A stretch of DNA of 64,000 bases from Apostichopus japonicus (lineage: Eukaryota; Echinodermata; Holothuroidea; Aspidochirotida; Stichopodidae), in NCBI RefSeq assembly GCF_037975245.1, contig NC_092577.1, forward strand, positions 31,091,398-31,155,397, given 5' to 3'. The position numbers and the translations under genes are program-made. Below the pieces are notes generated by a model. That model did not search any database. It was not told where the DNA came from and saw only the letters and a program-made list of their open reading frames with translations. Below, piece after piece: positions 47,311-59,384 of the stretch; position 1 is the stretch's first letter, and every line of letters starts with the position of its first letter.

Positions 47311-49298
47311 AACCTGGTACATGTGGGCATAAATATTATGATATTGTGTGATGAAATACAGTACTTTAGCAGTCCTTCAAGCAAGGAACCGTTGTGCCTG
47401 TCGGGCTCTTGTTACGCTTGTGGTAGAATTTAAGCATGAAAGGATATGTTTACAACATATCATATCTGCAATGAAACTGCTGAATAGTCAACTTACAGTA
47501 ATTGAATCAACCAAGGTTCCTGTTGTCACGTTGCTAAAATTAATTGCTAAATTACATACTTCCGTATATCTACATTCCCATATGCATCAATGATCTAATA
47601 ATAGATCAGCCTTTGTCCATGCAGAGATGTTGATAACGAAAAACAAAACAACACAATAATGACTGCACATTACTCTGTCAAATGGCCCGTTCCTGTGGAA
47701 ATAATTAGGTGATTAATGTGATCGTAGGAAACCCAATAAGACCAGTGGAGATGAAATTAGGCCATTGGGATTCGATCTGCATCCGTCGTTCAACTCTGTG
47801 TATATTTTGAAAACGCAGATTGATGTATAAGCCATACTGTACATTGTTCATGCACATCGTAAAAGTGTGCGACTAATATCAGAGATTTTCTGGTGACAAA
47901 ACAATTTGAAAATTATATTGGTGAGAAATAGAGTTCAGGCCACTGTAAAACTGCCAGCAATTGAAGATAGCGTCACCTTGCCCCTAAGTCATTTTCGTCG
48001 TCGATTGACAATGTACGTAAAGCTTATTTGGACTTTCGGCTGTATACCTTCAACTACTCCAGGAAAGTTGGATCATGGTGTGTAGGGGGTTTGTGACATC
48101 ATCTGTGAAGTTGCTCTCCAAGAGCTTTACTTTAAAAGCTGTTATAATGTTCCTGTCGAATGTTGGTTTATCCTTGAAACCAGTGACACATAATTTGCAA
48201 TGTTTTGCATAGCTGTCAAAGCTCTTTGTTTACGTACATAAAATTTCATCAAAAATGTAACTTGTTTTCCTTGTAGAAAATGTTCTTTTCTGCTGTTGAG
48301 TGGTTGACAAAATAAACAACAAGGACATATTCAGCTGAAGTGCCCTGATGACATCATTCTATTCTGATGTTGCCAGATGCAGATTTACAAAATATCACCA
48401 GTAAATTATAAAGTATTTATAATTCAGTATTTAAAGTAATTAAATAAAAAAAAATTAAAAAATATATATATATATATTTTTTTTAAATTTCAAATTAATT
48501 TAATTTAAATTTTTAATTTTTTTTTTTTTTTTCATGATTCAATAACATTTTCTGTTTCTTTGGATTTATCTTTATGTCCATCCCCACCTCACATACTCCA
48601 TCCACCACCCCCCCCCCCCCTCACATGCCCCATCCTACCACTCTGTGTTTGAGTTTCTAAGACAGGGTTGTCTTAAAGAAATATTGGATGTTTCATGTAG
48701 GCACCTTGTCAAAAATCCTGTTCGGCTATGATAAAGCAACAGCAAACAATAGAGATTGTCCCCAGGTGAACACCTGCACGGTGCCTATTGTGTGAAACCG
48801 GAGTAACAATAGATTATGCCCTATGCAGCCTGGCTGCAGCCCTCGCAGCATCCCACTTCTGACACTGTGCTTTACAGCAGGCAATACAGGAGGAATAGTT
48901 GACTATGTCGTTTGGTGATTCTTAATGATTCTTTGCTATAAATAGGAAATAAGAATGTATGATAGTTTCAAATTTAAGTTTTCATGTATTAACTTCGTTC
49001 CTTGCTTACCTGTCTCCCCACAACCTCAGCACCCTCATTCTACCGTGCCTAGAATGTCCTGGTAACCTTTTAACACTGTGCACCCTCTACCACCGGCTCC
49101 TCCGGTCACCACCCTTCCTTGACTTAGGTATAGAATGTTTAGGATTCCATGGGCAATTGATGGACATTTTTGTGAACTATGAATCACAGCCTGTATGAGT
49201 TATCAGAGTGTTACCTAGACTGAGAAATCATTTTTTACGATTAGGCTTCCACAGTAATTGACCTGAGCTGATCTCCACCATTTTTGATTGGGGGTTGT
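47311..49298. other. no gene recognised
   Basis: AT-rich; a very AT-rich low-complexity block at about 48430-48535 and a C-run at about 48608-48620. The 79-codon open frame at 48959-49198 has no recognised family. Confidence 0.5.
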
Positions 49299-49302
49299 TA
49301 TA

Positions 49303-51386
49303 TGGTCAATTCCATGGTGACTCGCGTGACATTTTTACTAAAATCTCTCTCTATTTGATATCATTAAACAAATAAAGAAATTACCTGGGAGAACAGCATT
49401 CATGTAGTCAGTGAAGGTAGCCTTGATGCTTACAACAGTAGAGAAAAAATATTTATACCTCAAGTATTGGGGGTGAAATTGGCAAAAAACTAAACGTGAC
49501 TCGCTTGACAGTTACTATTAGCAAAAATCAGAATGCACACACAAATGTTGGATTTCTTATGTCTTATTAAAATGTTTCCAATAACTTTTTATAATCATAA
49601 CCAAGTTGAAAAACACCTCTACCTCAATTGCTATGCAACTTTGAAAAAATGTAGTAACGCATGAAAATAACGATGAAGATGTATTGTGACTCGCGTGACA
49701 AGAAAACGTGACTCGCGTGACAAGTTCACTTTTCGGATAGTTCTAGACCAAATGCAGTAGTGAATCGAAGGAATAGATCTTGCATAGTGAAATATAACAT
49801 TCATTGGTCTAGAAAGTGTCCTAGAGGTACTTCCCTTGGGAATGTCCAGATGATACAGTATTAATGTCCTGAGTTACCTTCATGACTGCAGACAGTAGGT
49901 AATATACTGTACAGGTAGTACAGTTGTTCAGGCAATATATCTTGTCAATTAGTATTTATAACAATATTTAGTCTGTTGAAGTCACTCATTTGAAAGTTAT
50001 AGAAGAAACAGATCTATCAAAATGTGATTCAAATTACCTATAAGATCTCATTTGTCGTATTTGAATAAACCAAAAGTGTAATATTTGAGAAGATGCAGTT
50101 GCTCATAGGATTTTGGGAATGATTGAGCAGTTAAAAGCTTAAAGTTGTCAAGTCATAGCACATGGCATTGCCAGATACAAATATAGATTATGTTTTTGTA
50201 TATTACTAAAAAATCAATGACAGGTGCTAACATTCCAAATGTGGTGATAAAATAGGCATTATATTGCAAATAAATATTCAGATTTTAAATTCTGATATTT
50301 CAAATGAAATTATTATAATTAGTTTAATTATGTGTGCCCATATTATCCAAGTTGCCTAACTAAAGGGGAATGCATATATGATATCTTTAATCAGTGATTC
50401 ATTCATCAAACTATAACATCCCTGTAATTTTCACTCAGTAAATAGGTAGAAACACTATCTTGATTTGACGTGACTCGCGTGACGTGACTCGCATGACATT
50501 CGTAAAGGGTAATTTTCCGCAAAATTTGAATATCTCCTGAAAAGGAAAATTCAGTTATCCTTTTGGTGTCTATGTGAAGACTTGATATTCATTATTTGGA
50601 GTAAAACTTTTGTGCAGGCAAGGAGAAAAAAACAAAAACAGTCAATTTTTTGACTCACGTGACAGTAAATCGAGGGTGTTTACTGTTTTCAATTTACCAC
50701 TGTTGTTTAAAGCCTTGATGTCAAAGTAAACTTGAAGCTATTAAGTGAGCACTATACTATATAGCAAATATAATTAGTCAAACACACAGTTAATAGGTAG
50801 AAACACTATCTTGAATTGACGTGACTCGCGTGACGTGACTCGCGTGACATTCGTAAAGGGTGATTTTCCGCAAAATTTGAATATCTTCTGGAAAGGAAAA
50901 TTCAGTAATCCTTTTGGTATCTACAGTATGTGAAGACTTGATATTCATTATTTGGAGTAAAACTATTGTACAGGCAAGGAGAAAAAAAACAAAAACAGTA
51001 AATTTTGTGACTCGCGTGACAGTAAATCGAGGGTGTTTTCAATTCACCACTATTGTCTAATGCCTTGATGTCGAAAAAAATTGAAGCTGTTAAGTGAGCA
51101 CTACAGTATGCTATAGCAAATATAATTAGTCCAAAAAACTGATGATACCTATGATTACTATGTACAAATCTGCACAAAATGAAATTTCACTGTATTTTTC
51201 ATAATTTAGTTTCTACGGGAACCACTTGTTATTACCGACCCCATAATCAAACAAATGACGTTTCGGGGGTGAAAAAATTATTTTTAGTAACTACAAGTAT
51301 TCTATTTATTGGAAACTTATACAATTTTAATGTACAATGATTTTAAATTTTTTGGTATGATGTTGACCTTATCATGGAATTGACCA
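49303..51386. mobile_element. 2.1-kb TIR element with repeated GTGACTCGCGTGAC motif
   Basis: Inverted termini TGGTCAATTCCATG (49303-49316 and complement at 51373-51386) are flanked by TATA on both sides (49299-49302, 51387-51390), a likely 4-bp (or TA) duplication. Seven exact GTGACTCGCGTGAC motifs start at 49317, 49686, 49708, 50470, 50821, 50835 and 51007. Variants start at 49496, 50484 and 50650. All point the same way, and the first abuts the left terminus. A 351-bp internal duplication (50441-50791, 50792-about 51130) carries several of them. No transposase frame is seen. The layout parallels 1774-4450. Confidence 0.76.
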
Positions 51387-51390
51387 TATA

Positions 51391-52764
51391 CTCACCACAG
51401 GTCATATAAAAATTAATAATTTTAATAATAGACGGTTAAGTGGATTGATGTATGTCACGTTAAACACGGTCTTAAATCAGCAATTTGGGCAGATGTTAGA
51501 TGCAGACATGTTTTTCCTGCTTGATATATATGTGTTTACAAGGTTTTCAGAGTTTGACCTAGATGCACGTTGACCCCAAATAACTGCTATATTCTATTCT
51601 ACTAGTAGCATGAAGTAATCAGTAATTGTATGGTTCCCTTTAAAACCGGTGTCCTTTAGTATACATGTACATGCAGCATTTACACCCAAAATATATTCAT
51701 ATATAAACATTGTCATTGTCATGCCCAAGTTTGTTATCCCCCTGGCCTAAATAATAATAATAAGATGCATGAATACAATTATACTGTATATTAGGCATGT
51801 GCAATATTGCTTAAAGTTAGCTCATACATTTAGGTTACAGTAGATGATAAAAATAGACAGTTTTATACAATTTATAAGCTAAGCAAACCTAATTGGAACA
51901 TGCCTCTTCGAAATAGAAAACCTAAAAGATGTGAACAAATGTTTGAGCATCTTAAATGTGTCTTTTATTGTCAAATACCCAGTTACTTTGTTACACTCTA
52001 TTCAGAAATGTGTATGGACAGTCATTATTCAATACCACTGCATTATACAAGTGTTTACTGCTTACAGTAGAACATTTATTGTTGAGTTATAAAATTTTAC
52101 TGCAGTAATTTAATAACTTTTTGTTTGGTAACTGCCAACTTCACAAGGAATGGATTTGTGGCATCAAGAAGAATTATGGCTAACAGGAGATGCAAATTTG
52201 TTTTATTACCCACCCCCCCCCCCCCAGGAAAATATCTGCTGTAAATTAGGGTATGAATAACAGTTATGCGGGGGATTATTTGATCCCCTGTAGCAAAGCC
52301 AGTAGTAAGGGGTATCTTTTCCTTTCTCTTTTATTGTTTATGTAAGTTTTTGATATCATGTTCAATGTTCATTTCTATAAATAGTATTTGAAAATTAATA
52401 TCTGGTTGGAATGTTTATATTAATTTTATTTAAGTACATCCACAACTTTAAGAAACTTTAAATCTGTACTTCCATAACGACAGTGAAACGGACATGGGAC
52501 CTACTGTACTTAGAAGCATATTTATAGATCAATTCATATATTTCAGTTTAAATCTTGATATCAGCATCACCAATTGTACTGTCTACTGTTCGTTTATCAA
52601 TCATTCATTATTTCTAATGCAATGCGTTGTTCCCGATTGTATTGAAAGTATATAGATCTATATCATTCTTGAAGGTAAATAAAAGTATCAGCTGCTTTTT
52701 AAAATATTTCAGTTCAAGTGTTCTTATCTACATCACCAATACGTCTACTGTATGTGTTTATCGT
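51391..52764. other. 3' side of LRR gene 2, nothing recognised
   Basis: AT-rich sequence with a C-run at about 52213-52225. It presumably includes the 3' UTR of the LRR gene at 52765-54759, but no polyadenylation site can be fixed. Confidence 0.5.
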
Positions 52765-54759
52765 TCATGCAGTTTTTTCCAGTACAAACGGCTGTAACCG
52801 ATTGTGTTGAATATAATGGTCATTCTCGGTATATTTTGGTGGTAAAGGTGGAGGTGATGGATGTTTGAAGGATGCGGTAAATCCCGAAGATGAGTATCCA
52901 GTATTTAAAGGGTAACAAAACATCTTTCCTCCACTACCGCAATTGACAGGCATGGTGGCGCTACAATTTAACCCATGGTTTTGGCACGGCGGACGACCCT
53001 CTGAGATCTCATTGAAGTTGTTCTCCGTTTCGTAGGATATGTCGCTGTAGGAGCCCTGGGTGCTCGCCCAGCTCCCACTGATATCGGATCGATCCTCGTG
53101 ACACTCGCACGAGCAGCGGTGATGCGTAGTTAGCATCCCGGGGTTGCAGAGTCCGTTGCTCGGGTGACGGTGATTCTCCCCGCACTGTAGCCCCAGTATC
53201 ATCTGAACATGTGATCCTTGCGAATCAACACTGAAGTGTCTCATCGGGGGAGGCGGTGGCGTCCTCCTTTTTCCGGTGTCGTTTCCTCCTCTGATGCTCT
53301 CGTACTTGTGGTCAGAGGTCGAGTGGACAGAAGCATCTTCCGCCCGTTCTATCTCTCCCAGTGGGGCAACTGAAGGGACTCTGTCATAATTTCTCTTCTT
53401 CTTCCCCTCCTCTTCGTGCGGAACTTCGGAGCAGTAATGTTTTAAGCAAAGAACAAGGAGAACCAGAATGATTATAATCAGGATGAAAATGGCGATTAAA
53501 ATTGAAGCAAGAATGGTAGGTATTTGAGACAGGTCTTTGGAGCTGTTCGTGACAAATTGATGTAAATTTCGATCGAAAGAATGGATCAACTTATCGGTCC
53601 TATAATTACTAAAGATGTCGTTAGTTCTACTTGAGGGGACGAAGTTGGGAACATCACTTAACGGATCTGGCGATATTTCATGCACTACCGAAGAACTCGA
53701 ATGAACGATATTGCTTCGATCATCGGTCGTAGAGTGCTTTGCCATCCAGTAAGATGGAGTTGGGGTCGAAGTCGTCGAGGAGTCATTTTGGCCTGCGCAA
53801 TCCAGCTGCGCATCCCGCAGTGGCGTTCCTCTTAGACTTACGGGGCTCGAACAGAGAGGGCTTGGATCATCCGGGTTTTCCCGGAACCAGTCGATCAGAG
53901 GTCTTAACTCACAGTCGCAGTTGAAGGGATTATCGCTTATCTTGAAGACTGGTATTTGATCCCTTCTGCACCCGTCTAGGGTCTCCAGGGAATTATTAGC
54001 GAGATAAAAGTCATTGAGGCTTACGAGATTGTGGATCAGCGAGCAGCTGAGGGAGCGAACTCGATTGTCGGCCAGATTGATCAGTATCAGAGACGACTGC
54101 TCGGTCTCCACGCTGCCGTTCACCACGGAGATGGCATTGTTCTGAAGGAAGATCTTCTGTAAGAGAACAACGGCCGGGATGAAGGTGACGTCAAGGGACG
54201 AGATCAAGTTATTCTGAAGCTGGATCTCTCGCAATCTCGGCATGTCGTCAAACATGGAGTATTCCAAACTAGTGAGTTGGTTGTCTTGCAAGTAAATTTT
54301 AGCCAGCCACTTCATACCCTTAAATGCCCCGGGCTTTATTTCGGATATCTCGTTGTTGAAGAGCAGAAGGTACTTGAGAGTCATGTTAACAAATGTGTCC
54401 GGTTGTATGATAGATAGGCGGTTACTACTGATGTTAACCAGCTGTAGCTTCCTTTTCACAGCATCGAATGCCCCTGGGGATATATGTGAGAGTTGGTTCC
54501 TCTCGAGATGGAGGTACCTCAGTTGGTAATAACCCTGCAGACTAGGTGCGCTCAGGGTAACCAGGCTGTTGGAGCTGACATCGAGGGTGTGCGCCTGTGG
54601 ACATGCAGCCGGGATGACGCTTAGCCCCCTGTCGGTACAGTCAGCGTCCTTGGCATAAGCAGTGTACGTGCAGGTTTCCAGACACTCCTCGGCAACTACC
54701 TCGCACGCTATGAATAAACATGCATACACATAGCAGCAAACAAGGGCCCAACATAACAT
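52765..54759 (-). CDS. LRR type I transmembrane receptor with Pro-rich tail (LRR gene 2)
   Basis: 664 residues in one coding exon. Cys-rich signal peptide about 1-23; LRRNT C26, C30, C41, C53; about eight to nine LRRs (58-280); LRRCT C281, C283, C303, C321; Ser/Thr-rich stalk; one helix about 414-439. The tail has TPPPPPM (500-506), RHFSVDSQGS (507-516), CSCECHED (549-556), and near its end PSPPPLPPKY (634-643), which contains a PPxY WW-binding motif and SH3-type prolines. Architecture, the shared RH-S-DSQ and CSC-H motifs, orientation and 10.8-kb spacing mark it as a paralogue of LRR gene 1. Likely a surface receptor signalling through adaptor proteins; function not known. The start is supported by a poly-T tract and TTTATAG acceptor 23 nt upstream. 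Confidence 0.92.
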   Translation of the reverse strand: MLCWALVCCYVYACLFIACEVVAEECLETCTYTAYAKDADCTDRGLSVIPAACPQAHTLDVSSNSLVTLSAPSLQGYYQLRYLHLERNQLSHISPGAFDAVKRKLQLVNISSNRLSIIQPDTFVNMTLKYLLLFNNEISEIKPGAFKGMKWLAKIYLQDNQLTSLEYSMFDDMPRLREIQLQNNLISSLDVTFIPAVVLLQKIFLQNNAISVVNGSVETEQSSLILINLADNRVRSLSCSLIHNLVSLNDFYLANNSLETLDGCRRDQIPVFKISDNPFNCDCELRPLIDWFRENPDDPSPLCSSPVSLRGTPLRDAQLDCAGQNDSSTTSTPTPSYWMAKHSTTDDRSNIVHSSSSVVHEISPDPLSDVPNFVPSSRTNDIFSNYRTDKLIHSFDRNLHQFVTNSSKDLSQIPTILASILIAIFILIIIILVLLVLCLKHYCSEVPHEEEGKKKRNYDRVPSVAPLGEIERAEDASVHSTSDHKYESIRGGNDTGKRRTPPPPPMRHFSVDSQGSHVQMILGLQCGENHRHPSNGLCNPGMLTTHHRCSCECHEDRSDISGSWASTQGSYSDISYETENNFNEISEGRPPCQNHGLNCSATMPVNCGSGGKMFCYPLNTGYSSSGFTASFKHPSPPPLPPKYTENDHYIQHNRLQPFVLEKTA

Positions 54760-54782
54760 GGTCGAGATTCAGTTTTGTACAT
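54760..54782 (-). other. 5' UTR segment after acceptor, LRR gene 2
   Basis: The minus strand shows a long T-run, CTCCTTCCTTTATAG, then 23 nt to the ATG. It indicates a spliced, non-coding upstream exon. Confidence 0.7.
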
Positions 54783-55747
54783 CTATAAAGGAAGGAGAAA
54801 AAAAAAAAAAAACAGATTATCATCAGGATTGACAAAAATTGGAAATATATTTTATACCACAGATAGCTTGGTGACAAATCAATTGGATCTCATTGACTGA
54901 TAGTAAAGTGCACTAATGAATTATATTAGCAGTTTGAAAGGTTTAAAAGAGGTTTAAAAGCAGTTTGAAAGGTGGTGTGATTTAGTCTTATATTTATCAA
55001 GGCTTTGAATATCATAAATATCATCTGAATGATCTCAAAAGATCAAACAATTATACAAGTTTACCTTCCGGAAAAAATACTCTCTTTCGAGATTGGCTCC
55101 CAGACATTTGTGGGGTGCTCAATTGTTTATAGAGAATTAAATATCTCAGTGCAGGGAAATGTTTCTTGAGTTTTAAATTAGCTGTGAAATTTGCTATTTT
55201 GAAGTTTGTAAAGTAAGAACTAGTGGCCATTATTTGACATTCAAGTTTCTAGTATTCCCTGGGCAAATCCTAGGACCTTAAAAGTTTTTAAATAATTTAT
55301 CACTTGGGTAGGTGAGGCATGTGATTTTAACCCCTATTTATTTGAATTCCATTCTGATTCACAGAGAGGGGTGAATGGGGGAGGGGGGGACATGGACCAA
55401 GAACAATTTTTTCAGCTCTTGTAACAAATATTCCGCTTTTCGTAACTATCTATCCTTTCATTCTTAGTTTTGATTTTTCAGTTATTTATAAAAAAAAAAT
55501 ATGCCAGTTGACTATAAATTAAATTTCTCGAACGTCAATCACACTCTAAAATTGAGATCTTTAAACAGCCCAAGAATCTCTCAGTCCCTGTCAGGTACCA
55601 TATGTCTGAAAGGATCACTGCTGAGGCCTTGGGGAGTGCACCCATGGCAAGCTGCTCAAGACACATCTGTTGTGCTTTCATAAGTTCACATAGTAGAATC
55701 ACACAGTCTGTCTGCACTCAGCAGTAAAAATCCCTAATGTTTAGTAT
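54783..55747. other. 5' side of LRR gene 2, nothing recognised
   Basis: Intron and possibly promoter of LRR gene 2. A G-rich patch at about 55364-55390. No exon or motif could be fixed. Confidence 0.5.
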
Positions 55748-55751
55748 TTAA

Positions 55752-56167
55752 AGGCATTGAAGACTCGCCCCAAACCGCGTGCGGCCATCTGGAAAAGGTA
55801 ACTTTCCATTGCTTGCGAGTGATGTTTTGTTTGTGTAGCTTCAAAATGCAGACAGTAATGAAACGTGATACCTAGTTATCTTTAGCTGTTTGTGTAGCTA
55901 CAAAATGCAGACAGTAATGAAACGTGATACCTTGTTATCTTTAGCTGGACATGAGATGTCCATCGCTGCTATGTACACTGTGTTGTGGGTATTGACTGTA
56001 GCTGTATGTACTGACTGTGCACTAGTGTCTAATTACCGACCGGTAGCAAGTTGTGTGTGTATTTTCTGGGATCAATGGTGGTGTCTAACACTTCTGTTGC
56101 ACCTCATTTGAAACTAGGTCAGATGACCTGCATGAGAAGATTCTTTGTGTGCGAGTCTTCACACCCT
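55752..56167. mobile_element. TTAA-site MITE, copy 2 (inverted relative to copy 1)
   Basis: TTAA at 55748-55751 and 56168-56171. Termini AGGCATTGAAGACTCGC and GCGAGTCTTCACACCCT. It is homologous to 21639-21997 in inverse orientation, and its extra 57 bp is accounted for by an internal tandem duplication around 55838-55945 (TGTGTAGCT-CAAAATGCAGACAG twice). Confidence 0.82.
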
Positions 56168-56171
56168 TTAA

Positions 56172-57335
56172 TTCACCATGTCCAGAGCAGGATTTTTGCA
56201 GCTGTTGTTAGTTATTTTTCTTCACTCTTGCTTATATATAATACAGAGCAGGAATATATAGCATACAAGTCTTAATCTTGATTCAGCTTCCAGCTGTTAA
56301 CAGTTAGTAAACAAGCACATTAAATCTATATATCCAGGGATCGGTAAACCCAGTTTTTATAAACAGTTTTTATAACCTATGAACTCACTACTGTACTTGG
56401 CCTTGCAACCTTCTCAATATAACGTTTTGATTGGTTGGCCTGTTGCTATGCAGAAACAACAACAATGGCTTGATTTTCCGCCAAGCGATAAACTGTAGCT
56501 CTGTGGTAAACAACTGCCTTTGTCCTTCACAGTTCACCTAGCTGTGTCTATATTCAAGTATTATCCTGGTGATAATAAAAAGTTCAGCCAGGGAGTATTT
56601 AGTACCCTGGTGGTTCAACTGCTGTTTAGACTGGGAGACTATTAAAGCAGAGAGTTGCGGAGGAGAAGACCCTCTCCTCGCTGATTAAAACAAGACAGAC
56701 ATCATTTGAGGGTAACAAAGGTAAAGATGGATGCAGAACAGCTGAAATATTTTAATGACTTGGTATAAATTTGAAGATTTCTTGATAGGAAACGTGTGCA
56801 CTAAGTAATGTACATTGACTAAACCTTTTAACAGCATATATCTTTACTGCATGGCGGTTTCTGAGGTTTCTCTAGGGGGGGGGGGGGGGGGAGGAGCTTT
56901 GATTGCAGTAATTGTGGTACATTTGATAAGAAACATTTGACAAATCAATAATTTATACTTTAATGGCACTAACGAGAGATGAGTGCAAGGTTGTGAGTGA
57001 GAGTAAAATACTCTTAATGGCAAGTACATACAGTAGTGCACTAATAATTAGCATGCACTAGTATATAGACAATAGATTCCAATAATGCCCTTGCCCTGAG
57101 TAACAATACAAAATCCATACAAGCTAGATAATATATTCTCTACATGTATTGACAGTTTTGTATTCAACATTCAAAGTGACAGCTGTTTTAGAAATCAATT
57201 AAATTTTACATCCAAATTCTAGGAGGACTTGATATAAAATTTCAACAAAAGGCTAAAGTAAAATTTAAAAAAAAAAAATTAAAACACATATAAAAAAACT
57301 GGGGAAGGGATAACAACAATTTATATGTAACAAAA
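56172..57335. other. no gene recognised
   Basis: A G-run at about 56875-56892, otherwise AT-rich. No coding evidence. Confidence 0.5.
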
Positions 57336-57997
57336 ACAAGGTATTCAAAATAGGAATATGAAACTATCCTTAATGTGTATGTACCTAATTAATTTAATGT
57401 TCTTGTCAAACTAAATAGTTGACCAAATATAAATTATAAAATATAAATACATTTTGGGGTACTAAAATGAAGAGAAAAAATATATATTTTAAAATGTGAT
57501 GATTTAATATATTTCTATAGTATGTTTTTTGCATATCCATAATAACCTATATAGCCATTAGAGGTTACAACCTTTATACTTTTGTAATTAATATTTTTTG
57601 GCCAAATAAAAAAGCTACAAAAATATAGAGAAAATTAAATTGACTGCATTGCTACAAGTTCTTACAGGACTTCATAGATTTGGACAAAAGGCTACAAAAA
57701 AAAAAAAAAAAAAGCTACAACAATGAAACTTGATATAACAAAGACAAGGTATTCAAAATAGGAATATGATACTATCCTTAATGTGTATGTACCTAATTAA
57801 TTTAATGTTCTTGTCAAACTAAATAGTTGACCAAATATAAATTATAAAATATAAATATAATTTAGTGTTTGAAATTACAGAGTACTAAAATGAAGAGAAT
57901 ATTATATATATTTTAAAATTTGATGATTTAATATATTTCTATAGTTTGTTTATTGCCTATCCATAATAACCTATATAAAGCCAATAGAGATTACTAT
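57336..57997. repeat. 408-bp-spaced direct duplication
   Basis: 57336-57572 recurs at 57744-57997 (ACAAGGTATTCAAAATAGGA, then TAATGTGTATGTACCTAATT). The spacer between them includes a poly-A run. Strongly AT-rich; the copies differ by scattered substitutions and a small insertion. Confidence 0.88.
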
Positions 57998-59384
57998 ACA
58001 TCCTTTATGTTGTTCTTATAAATATCTTTAAGCCATATATTCAATTCTTAATTTGCATAAACATGTTGCAACAAGAACTGTGCAATGGTGAACATGTTGC
58101 AAGAACTTTGCAACGGTGATCGACAGCTGTGTGCATGTCAATCATGCACTGCATGATTCCTGCAAGCACAAAGTGCGTACAAGGAAACAACTTCCCTAGC
58201 ATGCAAAACTGCTGAAATGAGCTGCCTAGCAGTTAAGTTGAGAATCACAGCTTCCCTCCCTTATGGTGAACAATTTTTTTTTTCCACCCATGTAACCACA
58301 ACAGAACAGAGAGAATGATGAAAGTTTGTAGCCTACCTGACAAAGCAAATGCATCTACTGTATTTTGTAAATATAGCTGGATATCAAGCAGGAATAAAGA
58401 GTCATATCAGAGAATATGTCCCCCTCCTTAGTTTCCCCCTCCCTTCCTCAGAGAAGGGGAAATAATAAGATTTTTTCGAAGCTCAAATCCATCACTCCTT
58501 ACAGCAGCTCAATAGGACTTTCGCTGTGCCGGTTGACTACATTGGCTCTGTTGCCTGTACAGTACATGTAAACAGACCCTGGATTATTGTACAGTTGGCA
58601 TCTTTGAAGTTTTCAGCTCAGCACAGCTAGCTGTAAATCATTTACATAGCTAGGTGTACTGCATGCTCTCATTGGTTGAATATCAAATTCAAATGGCTTG
58701 CACTGTAATATTAGCTCTATTACTGTCATAGGGGATTTCCATGTGCAGCAGAATGAGAAATATAGGGGTAAGTCCACCTTAACTTATGTGAGGCCATTAA
58801 CTATTTATCTTCAGTACACATTTCACAATGAACTAATGAACAAATTGATTACCAATAACATCACAACTGTGATGTTGAAATATAGGGATATTTCCAGGGC
58901 TACTTTTGGAGACAATGTTAGATGGATCTACAGTTAATGAGCAATGCAGTGTTGGCAAGGTTTGTGCTCAGAAAGATAGAATAACACATATGAGGCAACA
59001 TTGTAAGTTTTAAACATAAACCTCCCTAATGAAATTCATATGTGGTGTATATATGGCATTGAGTACTGTACATACCACCCCCCCCCAAAAAACCCCCCCC
59101 AAAAAAAAAAAAAACAATTAACAGTGACTAAACTGAAATATGTTTTAAATCTCAATAATGCAAAGTTTGCTACAGTAAAGAGCTGGAAGTTGGTATGTGT
59201 CCCAAGCTCTGTATGTTTTTAAATCTTTTGATGACCTTCAAAAAAGATATAATTCATTAAAAATAGTATTCATTTATAAATTTATTCCATGGATATATGT
59301 ACATCAAGGTATTTCAAATTTCATGAATATTAGCAAGAATGTAAGTAAACTGAGTAAATACACACCTTCTGTACTATTATGTAC
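57998..59384. other. no gene recognised
   Basis: Short direct repeats (ATGTTGCAAGAACT) near 58060-58110 and a C/A-run at about 59078-59114. No coding evidence. Confidence 0.5.
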
